A DNA stretch of 64,000 nucleotides, taken from positions 62,001-126,000 of the forward strand of contig CABIZV010000007.1 in the NCBI GenBank assembly GCA_902363335.1, read 5' to 3'. The notes below the pieces were generated by a model. It ran no database searches, was not told the origin of the DNA, and worked only from the letters and a program-made list of their open reading frames with translations. Source of the DNA: Enterobacteriaceae bacterium (GTDB lineage: Bacteria > Pseudomonadota > Gammaproteobacteria > Enterobacterales > Enterobacteriaceae). Made by a program: the position numbers and the translations under genes. Each line of letters opens with the position of its first letter. Position 1 is the stretch's first letter. Positions 22,895 to 31,241 of this stretch are shown in pieces.

Positions 22895-24541
22895 ATGGCA
22901 GCTAAAGACGTAAAATTTGGTAACGACGCTCGTGTGAAAATGCTGCGCGGCGTTAACGTACTGGCAGACGCAGTAAAAGTAACTCTGGGCCCTAAAGGCC
23001 GTAACGTAGTTCTGGACAAATCTTTCGGTGCGCCAACCATCACTAAAGATGGCGTATCTGTAGCACGTGAAATCGAACTGGAAGACAAGTTCGAAAACAT
23101 GGGCGCGCAGATGGTGAAAGAAGTTGCCTCTAAAGCGAATGACGCGGCAGGCGACGGTACCACCACTGCAACCGTACTGGCTCAGGCTATCATCACTGAA
23201 GGTCTGAAAGCCGTTGCTGCGGGTATGAACCCAATGGATCTGAAGCGTGGTATCGACAAAGCAGTATCTTCTGCCGTTGAAGAACTGAAAGCGCTGTCCG
23301 TACCGTGCTCTGACTCTAAAGCTATTGCACAGGTTGGTACTATCTCCGCTAACTCCGACGAAACCGTAGGTAAACTGATCGCTGAAGCGATGGATAAAGT
23401 CGGTAAAGAAGGCGTGATCACCGTTGAAGACGGTACCGGTCTGGAAGACGAACTGGACGTGGTTGAAGGTATGCAGTTCGATCGTGGCTACCTGTCTCCA
23501 TACTTCATCAACAAGCCAGAAACTGGCGCTGTTGAGCTGGAAAGCCCATTCATCCTGCTGGCTGACAAAAAAATCTCCAACATCCGCGAAATGCTGCCAG
23601 TACTGGAAGCCGTTGCGAAAGCAGGCAAACCACTGCTGATCATCGCTGAAGATGTTGAAGGCGAAGCGCTGGCGACCCTGGTGGTTAACACCATGCGTGG
23701 CATCGTGAAAGTGGCTGCGGTTAAAGCACCTGGCTTCGGCGACCGTCGTAAAGCTATGCTGCAGGACATCGCAACCCTGACCGGCGGTACCGTTATCTCT
23801 GAAGAGATCGGTATGGAGCTGGAAAAAGCGACCCTGGAAGATATGGGCCAGGCAAAACGCGTTGTGATCAACAAAGACACCACCACCATCATCGATGGCG
23901 TGGGTGAAGAAGCGGCGATCCAGGGCCGTGTTGCTCAGATCCGTAAGCAGATTGAAGAAGCAACTTCTGACTACGACCGTGAAAAACTGCAGGAACGCGT
24001 AGCGAAACTGGCTGGCGGCGTTGCGGTAATCAAAGTCGGTGCAGCTACCGAAGTTGAAATGAAAGAGAAAAAAGCACGCGTTGACGATGCCCTGCACGCG
24101 ACCCGTGCTGCGGTAGAAGAAGGCGTGGTTGCCGGTGGTGGTGTTGCGCTGATTCGCGTAGCAAGCAAACTGGGCGATCTGCGTGGTCAGAACGAAGACC
24201 AGAACGTGGGTATCAAAGTTGCGCTGCGCGCAATGGAAGCGCCACTGCGTCAGATCGTCCTGAACTGCGGCGAAGAACCTTCAGTTGTTGCTAACACCGT
24301 GAAAGCGGGCGACGGTAACTACGGTTACAACGCAGCAACCGAAGAATACGGCAACATGATCGACATGGGTATCCTGGACCCAACTAAAGTGACCCGTTCT
24401 GCTCTGCAGTACGCCGCTTCTGTTGCTGGTCTGATGATCACCACCGAGTGCATGGTGACCGACCTGCCTAAAGGCGATGCTCCTGACTTAGGCGCTGCTG
24501 GTGGCATGGGCGGCATGGGTGGTATGGGCGGCATGATGTAA
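22895..24541 (+). CDS. groL: Chaperonin GroEL
   Basis: A 548-residue subunit of the 14-mer folding chamber. It carries the nucleotide-binding GDGTTTATVLA near residue 86, catalytic Asp in the MGILDPTKVTR region, and the C-terminal GGM repeat tail ending GGMM. It follows groS by 33 bases with GAGGA before the ATG. Codon use is strongly biased, as expected for a highly expressed gene. Confidence 0.98.
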   Translation: MAAKDVKFGNDARVKMLRGVNVLADAVKVTLGPKGRNVVLDKSFGAPTITKDGVSVAREIELEDKFENMGAQMVKEVASKANDAAGDGTTTATVLAQAIITEGLKAVAAGMNPMDLKRGIDKAVSSAVEELKALSVPCSDSKAIAQVGTISANSDETVGKLIAEAMDKVGKEGVITVEDGTGLEDELDVVEGMQFDRGYLSPYFINKPETGAVELESPFILLADKKISNIREMLPVLEAVAKAGKPLLIIAEDVEGEALATLVVNTMRGIVKVAAVKAPGFGDRRKAMLQDIATLTGGTVISEEIGMELEKATLEDMGQAKRVVINKDTTTIIDGVGEEAAIQGRVAQIRKQIEEATSDYDREKLQERVAKLAGGVAVIKVGAATEVEMKEKKARVDDALHATRAAVEEGVVAGGGVALIRVASKLGDLRGQNEDQNVGIKVALRAMEAPLRQIVLNCGEEPSVVANTVKAGDGNYGYNAATEEYGNMIDMGILDPTKVTRSALQYAASVAGLMITTECMVTDLPKGDAPDLGAAGGMGGMGGMGGMM

Positions 24542-24568
24542 TCATGCGCTATACCCCATAGCCAAAAG

Positions 24569-24599
24569 AAACCCCCGAACAGAAATGTTCGGGGGTTTT
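24569..24599 (+). terminator. groSL terminator
   Basis: AAACCCCCGAAC-AGAAAT-GTTCGGGGGTTTT, 28 bases after the groL stop; T/A runs on both sides allow it to serve convergent iadA as well. Confidence 0.92.
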
Positions 24600-24623
24600 G
24601 CTTTTTAGCGGCAATTGCGGCAG

Positions 24624-25787
24624 TTACTCAAAGGTGCCTTTCACAATAGCCTTGCCGTCACATACCATCTGTCGGCCTTTCGCCCAGACCTCACGAATGT
24701 TCAGCCCCGCATCCAGTACCAGGAAATCAGCATCACAACCTGGTACCAGTCGCCCTTTATGGTCAAATCCGAGAAACTCAGCGACATTGCGAGTCAGCGG
24801 AAGAAGCGCCTTTTCCAGCGGCAGATGATGCTCAAACACGAGCTGTTGCAGCGTGTTAAGCAGAGATTCAAATCCCGCCACGCCGATCCCGGTCAGATTA
24901 CCGTGGGCATCGAAATGCGGCTGGCTGCCGTTACCATCGGAACTGAGCGTCACCCGCGAGCACGGTACGTTGCCTTCGCGGGCCATCATAATGGCGCGGG
25001 CGGGGTCGATAGGCGCATCGATGCTGCTGGTGATGTCGATGTAGCCGCCTTCACGCGCAAAGCGCAGGGCCGCGGTGAACAGTGATTCAGCACGGTTAAC
25101 ATGCGTCGGGAGGAGTTTCGTGATGGGCACATCGCAACGTCTCAGGATGTCATAAATTGGCTCCAGTTCGCGCGGGCTGCTTCCCATATGAAATACAGAG
25201 ATACCGGCTTTTGCGCCTAGCAGACCGGCAACGCGCGATTGTGCGGCCATATTTGCGAGCTGGGCTGTGTCGGGCGCGGAAGAACGGTGATCGGAGATGG
25301 CGCATTTCACGCCGATAATTTTATCGATAAAGGCGATGTCTTTTTCGATACTGCCGGTAATCGTCGGCGACGGCAGGCTGTAGGCGCCGGTCAACATCCA
25401 GGCGCTAATCCCTTCGTGCTCAAGGGCGCGGGTTTTTGCCAGCAGTGATTCAGGGTGGCGGGTGATGCCATCCGTCCCCAGTAAACCGACCACCGAGGTG
25501 ACGCCCGCCGTTACCAGCTTTGAGAGCTGAACTTCCGGTGTCCGCGTGTGTGGGCCCGCCTCACCGCCACCGCCAATCAAATGCACATGCTGATCGAAAA
25601 AACCGGGGCACACGGTCGCGCCTGCAAGCGAGCTAACCTGACATCCCGGCAGCGTAAAGTCAGCGCCTGCCGGTGCTGTGGCGATAATTTTTCCGCCGGC
25701 GACCAGCAGATCGCACAGCCCCTGGTCGTCAGGTGCATAGAGGTGGGCATCGCGAAATAAATGCGGCTCCAGCAAAGATACGTTCAT
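24624..25787 (-). CDS. iadA: Isoaspartyl dipeptidase IadA
   Basis: A 387-residue amidohydrolase that cleaves beta-aspartyl dipeptides from damaged proteins. The binuclear zinc site is visible: HVHLIGGGGEAGP (HxH), the lysine in GVKCAISDHRS that is carbamylated in the family, THVNRAESL, and the catalytic Asp in SSDGNGSQPHFD. The second of two ATGs (25787) is better spaced from AGGA. In E. coli K-12 iadA lies elsewhere (near yjiG-yjiH), so the position between groL and yjeI is a local difference. The gene is convergent with groL and stands alone. Confidence 0.93.
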   Translation of the reverse strand: MNVSLLEPHLFRDAHLYAPDDQGLCDLLVAGGKIIATAPAGADFTLPGCQVSSLAGATVCPGFFDQHVHLIGGGGEAGPHTRTPEVQLSKLVTAGVTSVVGLLGTDGITRHPESLLAKTRALEHEGISAWMLTGAYSLPSPTITGSIEKDIAFIDKIIGVKCAISDHRSSAPDTAQLANMAAQSRVAGLLGAKAGISVFHMGSSPRELEPIYDILRRCDVPITKLLPTHVNRAESLFTAALRFAREGGYIDITSSIDAPIDPARAIMMAREGNVPCSRVTLSSDGNGSQPHFDAHGNLTGIGVAGFESLLNTLQQLVFEHHLPLEKALLPLTRNVAEFLGFDHKGRLVPGCDADFLVLDAGLNIREVWAKGRQMVCDGKAIVKGTFE

Positions 25788-26010
25788 CATGATTCCTCAG
25801 AAAAGTAGTTGCATCACCCAAAGAGAGAGCAGGGCGTTAACGATACGGACAGAGTGTATTATCGGAATACATTTAGGGGCATTTGATTTAGTGCAGTGAT
25901 GTGCAAGGTTCGTTGCAGAAATGCATGAGGATTTTTCTTTTGTTCATCTTTTTAGTATAAGGTTTAAACGCGGACGACATGCGTCCAGCTTATTGATTAT
26001 GGGGAACAAC

Positions 26011-26364
26011 ATGCAGGTGAAATATTTAGCAGGGATTGTCGGCGCGGCGTTGCTGTTAGCAGGCTGTAGCTCTTCAACGGAGCTGACCGCTGGCGGCCAG
26101 AATGTTCGCTTTGTGGAAGATAAGCCGGGCGCGGAGTGTCAATTATTGGGCGCGGCAACCGGTAAGCAGGGTAACTGGCTTTCAGGTCAGCAGGGCGCTG
26201 AAGGCGGCTCAATGCGTAGTGCGGCGAATGCTTTGCGTAACCACGCAGCGGAACTGGGCGGTAACGTCATTTACGGTGTAAGCAGCCCAACGCAAGGCAT
26301 GTTGTCCAGCTTCATTCCAACCGACAGCGAAATGAACGGCCAGGTCTATAAGTGCCCGAATTGA
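26011..26364 (+). CDS. yjeI: Lipoprotein YjeI (DUF4156)
   Basis: A 117-residue lipoprotein with lipobox LLAGC (Cys19) and the DUF4156 pattern: RFVEDKPGAECQLLGAATGKQG, GGSMRSAANALRNHAAELGGNVIYG. The ATG at 26011 has GGGG 6 bases upstream and gives the same length as the E. coli protein; a longer frame to 25921 exists. Function is unknown. It is a single gene with a terminator 10 bases after the stop. Confidence 0.9.
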   Translation: MQVKYLAGIVGAALLLAGCSSSTELTAGGQNVRFVEDKPGAECQLLGAATGKQGNWLSGQQGAEGGSMRSAANALRNHAAELGGNVIYGVSSPTQGMLSSFIPTDSEMNGQVYKCPN

Positions 26365-26373
26365 TGTCTTTAT

Positions 26374-26398
26374 AGCCCCCGGCGTTTTACCGGGGGCT
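26374..26398. terminator. Bidirectional terminator, yjeI / yjeJ
   Basis: AGCCCCCGG-CGTTTTA-CCGGGGGCT forms a 9-bp stem between the convergent genes. T-rich flanks are short. Confidence 0.75.
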
Positions 26399-26403
26399 GT
26401 CAA

Positions 26404-27261
26404 TCACGCCGTCGTCTTTTGAGCGTTTTGTTGCAGCTGATAGAGCGCCTGCATACAGGCGTTCGCGCTGAACGTTTTGTTCTTATCAGAAGATAGCGTT
26501 CTGACCAGCACCTGGCTCGGTACGCCCGCCAGCTTATTCAGGCGAGGGCTAACGTCCAGCAAGCGGCGAGAAATCCCCTCTACCTCTTTCGTCCCAGGCT
26601 TACTGCGGGTTTTAATGACTGTCCCACAGAACTGCTCTTTGCCGTCTGCATCTTTGTAACGATATAGCACCGCCAGGTGATGGACAAACAAGTTACGCTT
26701 CCAGGTCGGATGGTCATAAGAGTCATATTCCAGATTGCCCCCATCGCGGTAGTCCACGTCGTACAGCGGTAAGAAATCAAGAATTGAGGAGATGCGTACG
26801 GCAAGTTCGCGCATATCGGCGTTGTTGATGGCGTGAATGATTACGGTAATCAGCAGCTCAATCTGGAGCAGATCGACCGTGAGCTCCACGGTTTTGCCTG
26901 ACTGTAAATTCAGCGCAAAGGTCATGGTGTTCTCATCGTGCTGCAATAGCGCGAGGGTATTGACCCGCATATTCACATCCGCGTGTTCCAGCTCTTCGCG
27001 TGAAATCGTCGGGATATTCTGGTGCATTTTCTGCACGGCTTTATCGCGCTGCTTTTCATAGCGGCTGCGATCTTCTGAACTGAGCGATGGAATTTGTGAG
27101 ATACGAAATTCCAGTGCGGTAAGCAGGTCTTTTAGCACCAGCGCTGGAAGGAAAAAAAGCGACTCTTTGCTGCGCGGGGCTTTGATTTTCAGCGCAAGCG
27201 CGATGAAATTTTTATCCTGGCGGATAATGCCCGCATTAATACCCATGATTGTGATAGCCAA
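26404..27261 (-). CDS. yjeJ: YjeJ family protein
   Basis: A 285-residue protein similar to E. coli YjeJ; no signal peptide or membrane segment and no known activity. Conserved stretches include INAGIIRQDKNFIALALKIK, KESLFFLPALVLKDLLTALE and ADVNMRVNTLALL. The start is TTG at 27261: AAGGAG stands 6 bases before it and the encoded start then aligns with that of E. coli YjeJ (xAxTIxGIN); the ATG at 27279 precedes the ribosome site. It is a single gene, possibly read from a promoter in the AT-rich 27262-27415 gap. Confidence 0.82.
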   Translation of the reverse strand: MAITIMGINAGIIRQDKNFIALALKIKAPRSKESLFFLPALVLKDLLTALEFRISQIPSLSSEDRSRYEKQRDKAVQKMHQNIPTISREELEHADVNMRVNTLALLQHDENTMTFALNLQSGKTVELTVDLLQIELLITVIIHAINNADMRELAVRISSILDFLPLYDVDYRDGGNLEYDSYDHPTWKRNLFVHHLAVLYRYKDADGKEQFCGTVIKTRSKPGTKEVEGISRRLLDVSPRLNKLAGVPSQVLVRTLSSDKNKTFSANACMQALYQLQQNAQKTTA

Positions 27262-27380
27262 ACGGTTCTCCTTAACCATTTTTGAGTTAAATAGAAATCT
27301 TTAACTTATTGATCTGGTTTATTTTTATGACAGTATTGAGAAGGTTAAAATAGCACAGACCACTATGAAGTCCAGAGAAT

Positions 27381-27404
27381 ATATACAGGCCGAAGCCTGT
27401 ATAT
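27381..27404. terminator. Hairpin after epmB
   Basis: ATATACAGGC-CGAA-GCCTGTATAT is a perfect 10-bp stem 12 bases past the epmB stop. The T tract is poor, so it may protect the 3' end rather than terminate. Confidence 0.6.
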
Positions 27405-27415
27405 AGATGGGGAAC

Positions 27416-28444
27416 TTAACGCTGCCGTAGATTGAGATCCAACGGGGTTTTACTCGGCTCTCCGCCGATTTCCCGCGCAAGCTTCGGCACCATATAGCCC
27501 GACACCAGCGTCAGAAGTTCACGCACAATCTCACGCGCCTCTTCATCGCTTACGAGGAAATGTGCCGCACCTTGAACTTTATCCAGCACATGCAGGTAAT
27601 AGGGCATTACGCCCGCGTCAAACAGAGCGTTGCTGAGGTTCGCCAGGGTTTGCGCATTATCATTCACCCCGCGCAACAGCACGCTTTGGTTAAGTAGCGT
27701 GACACCGGCTTTGCGAAGGTTTGCCATGGCCGCGCAAAATGCATCGTCAATTTCATTGGCGTGGTTGATATGGTTCACCAGCAGTATTTGCAGCGATGAA
27801 CGCGCAAAGCGCTCGACCAGCGCGTCGGTGATGCGCGCGGGGATCACAATCGGTAAACGGCTGTGAATACGCAGACGCTTAATATGTGGAATGGCCTCAA
27901 GCTGGTCTATCAGCCAGTCCAGCTCATGATCTTTGGCCATAAGCGGGTCGCCGCCGGAGAAGATGATTTCGTCCAGCTCAGGATGCGCGCTCACGTAGTC
28001 TAACGCGGCCTGCCAGTTGCGTTTATTGCCCTGATTGTCGGCATACGGGAAGTGACGACGGAAGCAATAGCGGCAGTTCACCGCACAGCCACCTTTGACC
28101 AGCAGCAGGGCGCGGTTGCGGTACTTATGCAGGAGGCCGGGCACTACGCTGTGCTGTTCTTCCAGCGGATCCGTGGAAAAACCGGGCGCGGCGATAAACT
28201 CCTCTTGCGAGGTCAGTACCTGGCGCAAAAGCGGATCGTTGGGATTGCCTTTTTCCATTCGTGCGATAAATGCACGCGGAACGCGCAGAGCGAAAAGACG
28301 CTTCGCGTCTCGTCCTGCGAGCAAATTTTCATCAGCGTCTATATTCAGAAGACGTAATAGTTCATCCGGATCGGTGAGAACATCGGCAAGTTGCATCAAC
28401 CAATCTTCTCTGGATGGGGTATTTAGGGTTACAATATGCGCCAT
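27416..28444 (-). CDS. epmB: EF-P beta-lysylation protein EpmB
   Basis: A 342-residue radical-SAM enzyme of the lysine 2,3-aminomutase family that isomerises lysine to (R)-beta-lysine for attachment to EF-P. The cluster motif is CAVNCRYCFRRHFPY, followed by IIFSGGDPLM and the PLP region in the C-terminal part (KLAREIGGEPSKTPLDL). It diverges from efp, its substrate gene, 40 bp apart, and pairs with epmA at 35751. Confidence 0.95.
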   Translation of the reverse strand: MAHIVTLNTPSREDWLMQLADVLTDPDELLRLLNIDADENLLAGRDAKRLFALRVPRAFIARMEKGNPNDPLLRQVLTSQEEFIAAPGFSTDPLEEQHSVVPGLLHKYRNRALLLVKGGCAVNCRYCFRRHFPYADNQGNKRNWQAALDYVSAHPELDEIIFSGGDPLMAKDHELDWLIDQLEAIPHIKRLRIHSRLPIVIPARITDALVERFARSSLQILLVNHINHANEIDDAFCAAMANLRKAGVTLLNQSVLLRGVNDNAQTLANLSNALFDAGVMPYYLHVLDKVQGAAHFLVSDEEAREIVRELLTLVSGYMVPKLAREIGGEPSKTPLDLNLRQR

Positions 28445-28484
28445 TTTGTGGCTTAGCTACCATTTAACAATTTCAGAGGGCCTT

Positions 28485-29051
28485 ATGGCGACTTACTATA
28501 GCAACGATTTTCGTGCTGGTCTTAAAATCATGATGGACGGCGAACCGTACGCGGTTGAAGCCAGTGAATTCGTTAAACCGGGTAAAGGTCAGGCATTCGC
28601 ACGCGTTAAGCTGCGCCGCCTGCTGACCGGTACTCGCGTTGAGAAAACCTTCAAGTCTACCGACTCCGCTGAAGGCGCAGACGTTGCCGACATGAACCTG
28701 ACCTTCCTGTATAGCGACGGTGAATTCTGGCACTTCATGAACAACGAAACCTTCGAGCAGCTGGCTGCCGATGAGAAAGCGGTTGGCGATAACGCAAAAT
28801 GGCTGCTGGATCAGGCTGAGTGCATCGTGACCCTGTGGAACGGCCAGCCTATCGCGGTAACCCCACCGAACTTCGTGGAACTGGAAATCGTTGAAACCGA
28901 TCCAGGCCTGAAAGGCGATACCGCAGGTACCGGCGGTAAACCAGCGACCCTGAGCACCGGCGCCGTGGTTAAAGTGCCACTGTTCGTACAGATTGGCGAA
29001 GTGATCAAAGTCGATACTCGCTCTGGCGAATACGTCTCACGCGTTAAGTAA
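28485..29051 (+). CDS. efp: Translation elongation factor P
   Basis: A 188-residue factor that helps ribosomes through polyproline stretches. It starts MATYYSNDFRAG at 28485 (AGAGG 6 bases before). Lys34, in KPGKGQAF, is the residue modified by EpmA and EpmB. The GTGGKPATLS segment and VKVPLFVQIGEVIKVDTRSG are the conserved OB-fold parts. A longer in-frame reading through the epmB antisense is not coding. The polyproline runs in amiB (PPPPPPP) are an obvious client in this window. Confidence 0.97.
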   Translation: MATYYSNDFRAGLKIMMDGEPYAVEASEFVKPGKGQAFARVKLRRLLTGTRVEKTFKSTDSAEGADVADMNLTFLYSDGEFWHFMNNETFEQLAADEKAVGDNAKWLLDQAECIVTLWNGQPIAVTPPNFVELEIVETDPGLKGDTAGTGGKPATLSTGAVVKVPLFVQIGEVIKVDTRSGEYVSRVK

Positions 29052-29105
29052 TGCGATCAGACGCAGCAACGCTGTTGTTGCGTCGATCTCTTGCGGGCAA
29101 GGACG

Positions 29106-29237
29106 ATGAAACCCACCGTTAAAATTTTTCTCCTGCTGCTCCTGAGCGGCACTCTCCTGACAGGCTGTAACACCGCGCGTGGCGTAGGTGAAGACATTCA
29201 GAGCCTGGGACACGCTATTTCCCACGCGGTAAGTTAA
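29106..29237 (+). CDS. ecnA: Entericidin A
   Basis: A 43-residue lipoprotein: MKPTVKIFLLLLLSGTLLTG then Cys21, followed by NTARGVGEDIQSLGHAIS. It matches the entericidin family; EcnA is the proposed antidote to the EcnB lysis peptide in E. coli and Citrobacter. It lies upstream of ecnB in the classical order. Confidence 0.9.
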   Translation: MKPTVKIFLLLLLSGTLLTGCNTARGVGEDIQSLGHAISHAVS

Positions 29238-29338
29238 TTCCATTTTTCTTAAAAAACGCATACATCCCAGCATCCTGCGCGAAATTGTCTATGCTTATAA
29301 AGCTTCATAACAAAAAAACTGACACAAAGGATGATATT

Positions 29339-29485
29339 ATGGTGAAAAAAGCGATCGCCTCACTTTTTACGGTACTGGTACTCTCCTCTGTTTTAACCGC
29401 CTGCAACACCACTCGTGGCGTAGGTGAAGATATTTCGGATGGCGGTAGCGCGATTTCCGGCGCGGCAACCAAAGCGCAAAACTAA
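29339..29485 (+). CDS. ecnB: Entericidin B
   Basis: A 48-residue lipoprotein with signal VKKAIASLFTVLVLSSVLTAC and mature part NTTRGVGEDISDGGSAISGAATK, nearly identical to E. coli EcnB, a stationary-phase lytic peptide. AAAGGA precedes the ATG at 29339; a longer in-frame start at 29285 has no ribosome site. In E. coli it is RpoS-dependent; the upstream AT-rich region has a CTATGCT element that would fit, not proven. Confidence 0.92.
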   Translation: MVKKAIASLFTVLVLSSVLTACNTTRGVGEDISDGGSAISGAATKAQN

Positions 29486-29496
29486 AGATGTGATGG

Positions 29497-29525
29497 CGGT
29501 ACAACATCGCGTTGTACCGTCGTTT
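29497..29525 (+). terminator. ecnB terminator
   Basis: CGGTACAAC-ATCGC-GTTGTACCG followed by TCGTTTT, 12 bases after the stop. Confidence 0.8.
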
Positions 29526-29547
29526 TACTAAACCCAATTCCAACAAC

Positions 29548-29591
29548 CTTACGGGACGACCCGTAAGCGTATCGCAACCGGGGACGGCCCC
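29548..29591 (+). promoter_or_regulatory. Guanidine-II (mini-ykkC) riboswitch before gdx
   Basis: Two hairpins with the diagnostic ACGR tetraloops: CTTACGGG-ACGA-CCCGTAAG (29548-29567) and GGGG-ACGG-CCCC (29580-29591), 12 bases apart, with the ribosome site GGAG 8 bases further. This is the mini-ykkC motif, which binds guanidinium and controls translation of gdx/sugE. Confidence 0.93.
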
Positions 29592-29608
29592 ATTTTCTGG
29601 AGCCTTTT

Positions 29609-29926
29609 ATGCCTTGGTTAATTCTATTTGTTGCAGGTCTTCTCGAAGTCGTCTGGGCCGTTGGCCTTAAATATACTCATGGATTCAGCCGTCTGGTGCC
29701 AAGCGTAATTACCGTTGCGGCGATGGTGGTGAGTATGGCTATGCTGTCGTGGGCGATGAAAAGTTTGCCCGTCGGCACGGCCTATGCGGTGTGGACGGGG
29801 ATTGGCGCGGTTGGCGCGGCGATAACCGGTATCTTGTTGTTAGGTGAGTCGGCAAGCCCCATGCGTATTGCCAGCCTGGCGCTTATCGTGCTGGGTATTA
29901 TTGGTTTGAAAATGAGCGCACATTAA
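29609..29926 (+). CDS. gdx: Guanidinium exporter Gdx (SugE)
   Basis: A 105-residue, four-TM small multidrug resistance family protein exporting guanidinium by proton exchange. The essential Glu13 is in LLEVVWAVGLKYTHGF; PVGTAYAVWTGIGAVGAAITG and the C-terminal GESASPMRIASLALIVLGIIGLK are typical of the Gdx subtype. It is controlled by the riboswitch just upstream. Confidence 0.95.
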   Translation: MPWLILFVAGLLEVVWAVGLKYTHGFSRLVPSVITVAAMVVSMAMLSWAMKSLPVGTAYAVWTGIGAVGAAITGILLLGESASPMRIASLALIVLGIIGLKMSAH

Positions 29927-29929
29927 TAA

Positions 29930-29959
29930 TTGCCGGGCGGTGTGACTTCCGCCCGGCAA
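29930..29959. terminator. Terminator between convergent gdx and ampC
   Basis: TTGCCGGGCGG-TGTGACTT-CCGCCCGGCAA, an 11-bp stem directly after gdx and 5 bases from the ampC stop. In E. coli blc lies between these two genes; here nothing does. Confidence 0.85.
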
Positions 29960-29963
29960 AGGG

Positions 29964-31109
29964 TTATTGCAGCGCGCTCAGAATACGATAAGCCGCTTCC
30001 ACGCGAGCGGGGTTGGGATAGCTTTTGTTGGCGAGCATCACGATGCCAAGCTGCTTTTCAGGGATAAACGCCACGTAGCTGCCAAAGCCTCCGGTAGACC
30101 CGGTTTTATGGACCCACGACGCTTTGAGCAACGGGGCCGGTGGGTTGATTTCGGTTGCCGGTAACGCTGCCAGTGCGACCTTATTATCACTCCCGTTGAC
30201 CAGCGTTTTAGCGTCGACCGGCCAGTTAAGCATCTCCCAGCCCAGTCCCTGATACATTGAGCCTATGCGCCAGTAGCGAGACTGCGCGAGTGCAATACCC
30301 TGCTTTAGCGACGCATCCTGCACGGTATCCGGCGTCATGTTCGCCATCACCCAGCTCGCCATATCCTCAACGTTGGTTTTTACGCCATAGGCCTCGGCAT
30401 CCAGCATGCCAGGCGTTACGTGGACCGCCTTACCGTCGCGGTAGCCCCAGGCATAGTGCTGAGCTTGTTCTGCCGGAACGTTAATCCAGGTATGGGCCAG
30501 TTTCAGCGGCTTAAAGACACGCGCCATCATCGCTTGTTCAAAGCTCATGCCGGAAGGCTTAACCGCCAGCGCACCAAACAGACCGATGCTGGAATTAGCG
30601 TAAAGACGCGTGGTGCCGGGGCGATACTGCGGCTGCCAGGTCTGGTAGAAGTGCAGCAGGGAGGCGCTATCGGTGACCTCGTCGGGCACCTGTAACGGCA
30701 GGCCCCCTGCGGTGTAGGTGGCTAAATCCAGCATACGGATACCCTGCCACTGTTTGCCGGTGAGCTCAGGCCAGTACTTTACCGCCGGATCGCTTAGAGC
30801 AATTTCGCCACGAGTAATAGCATCACCGCCCAGCACGCCGGTGAAGGTTTTACTAATAGAACCCAGCTCGAACAGCGTTTGTGGTGTGACTGGCTTATTG
30901 GCGGCGATATCCGCTTTGCCGAAGGTGAAATAGTGCGGTTTGCCCTCATAAATGACCGCGACCGCCATGCCCGGGACGGCCTGGGTTTTCAGCAACGGCG
31001 CAATGGTATGTTCTACCACCTCAGCTAGCTGTTTTTCTGACATTGGGGCGGCAAGCGTGGTGCAAGAGACGCCGAGCAGCAGGGCACAGCAAAGGGATTT
31101 TTTCATCAT
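29964..31109 (-). CDS. ampC: Class C beta-lactamase AmpC
   Basis: A 381-residue periplasmic serine cephalosporinase. Signal peptide MMKKSLCCALLLGVSCTTLA, mature start near Ala21. Active-site motifs: S84-I-S-K (Ser64 of the mature enzyme), Y-A-N in LYANSSIG (Tyr150 mature), and KTG in VHKTGSTGG. The sequence is closer to what I recall of Enterobacter ACT/MIR enzymes (GIRMLDLATYTAGGLPLQ, VANPARVEAAYRI type C terminus) than to Citrobacter CMY types. It is divergent from ampR, so expression should be inducible. Tandem ATGs lie at 31109 and 31106; the first is the usual family start. Confidence 0.97.
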   Translation of the reverse strand: MMKKSLCCALLLGVSCTTLAAPMSEKQLAEVVEHTIAPLLKTQAVPGMAVAVIYEGKPHYFTFGKADIAANKPVTPQTLFELGSISKTFTGVLGGDAITRGEIALSDPAVKYWPELTGKQWQGIRMLDLATYTAGGLPLQVPDEVTDSASLLHFYQTWQPQYRPGTTRLYANSSIGLFGALAVKPSGMSFEQAMMARVFKPLKLAHTWINVPAEQAQHYAWGYRDGKAVHVTPGMLDAEAYGVKTNVEDMASWVMANMTPDTVQDASLKQGIALAQSRYWRIGSMYQGLGWEMLNWPVDAKTLVNGSDNKVALAALPATEINPPAPLLKASWVHKTGSTGGFGSYVAFIPEKQLGIVMLANKSYPNPARVEAAYRILSALQ

Positions 31110-31149
31110 CAGTTATCTTCCGTAATCGCAGGTCAGTAATATGTCCGGG

Positions 31150-31209
31150 CCCTTCAGACGAGCGTAGTTTGTGGGATTTGACTGTGCCTGACAAACGGTT
31201 AAATTTAGC
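31150..31209. promoter_or_regulatory. AmpR operator between ampC and ampR
   Basis: The 132-bp divergent region keeps the elements known from Citrobacter and Enterobacter: GCTAAATTTAACCGTTTGTC on the minus strand (about 31209-31189) and GTCAAATCCCACA (about 31184-31171), which include the LysR-type T-N11-A arrangement. Both promoters overlap it. Confidence 0.8.
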
Positions 31210-31241
31210 ATGAGCTGTAACTTTTTCTAACGGACGGGCCT

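Noticed and set aside
22670..24097. 475-codon antisense frame through groL
   Set aside because: It results from the strong codon bias of groL; the product is rich in Phe, Val and Arg with no family resemblance and no ribosome site.
29238..29338. Separate small toxin gene between ecnA and ecnB
   Set aside because: Only promoter-like AT-rich sequence; no frame with a ribosome site.
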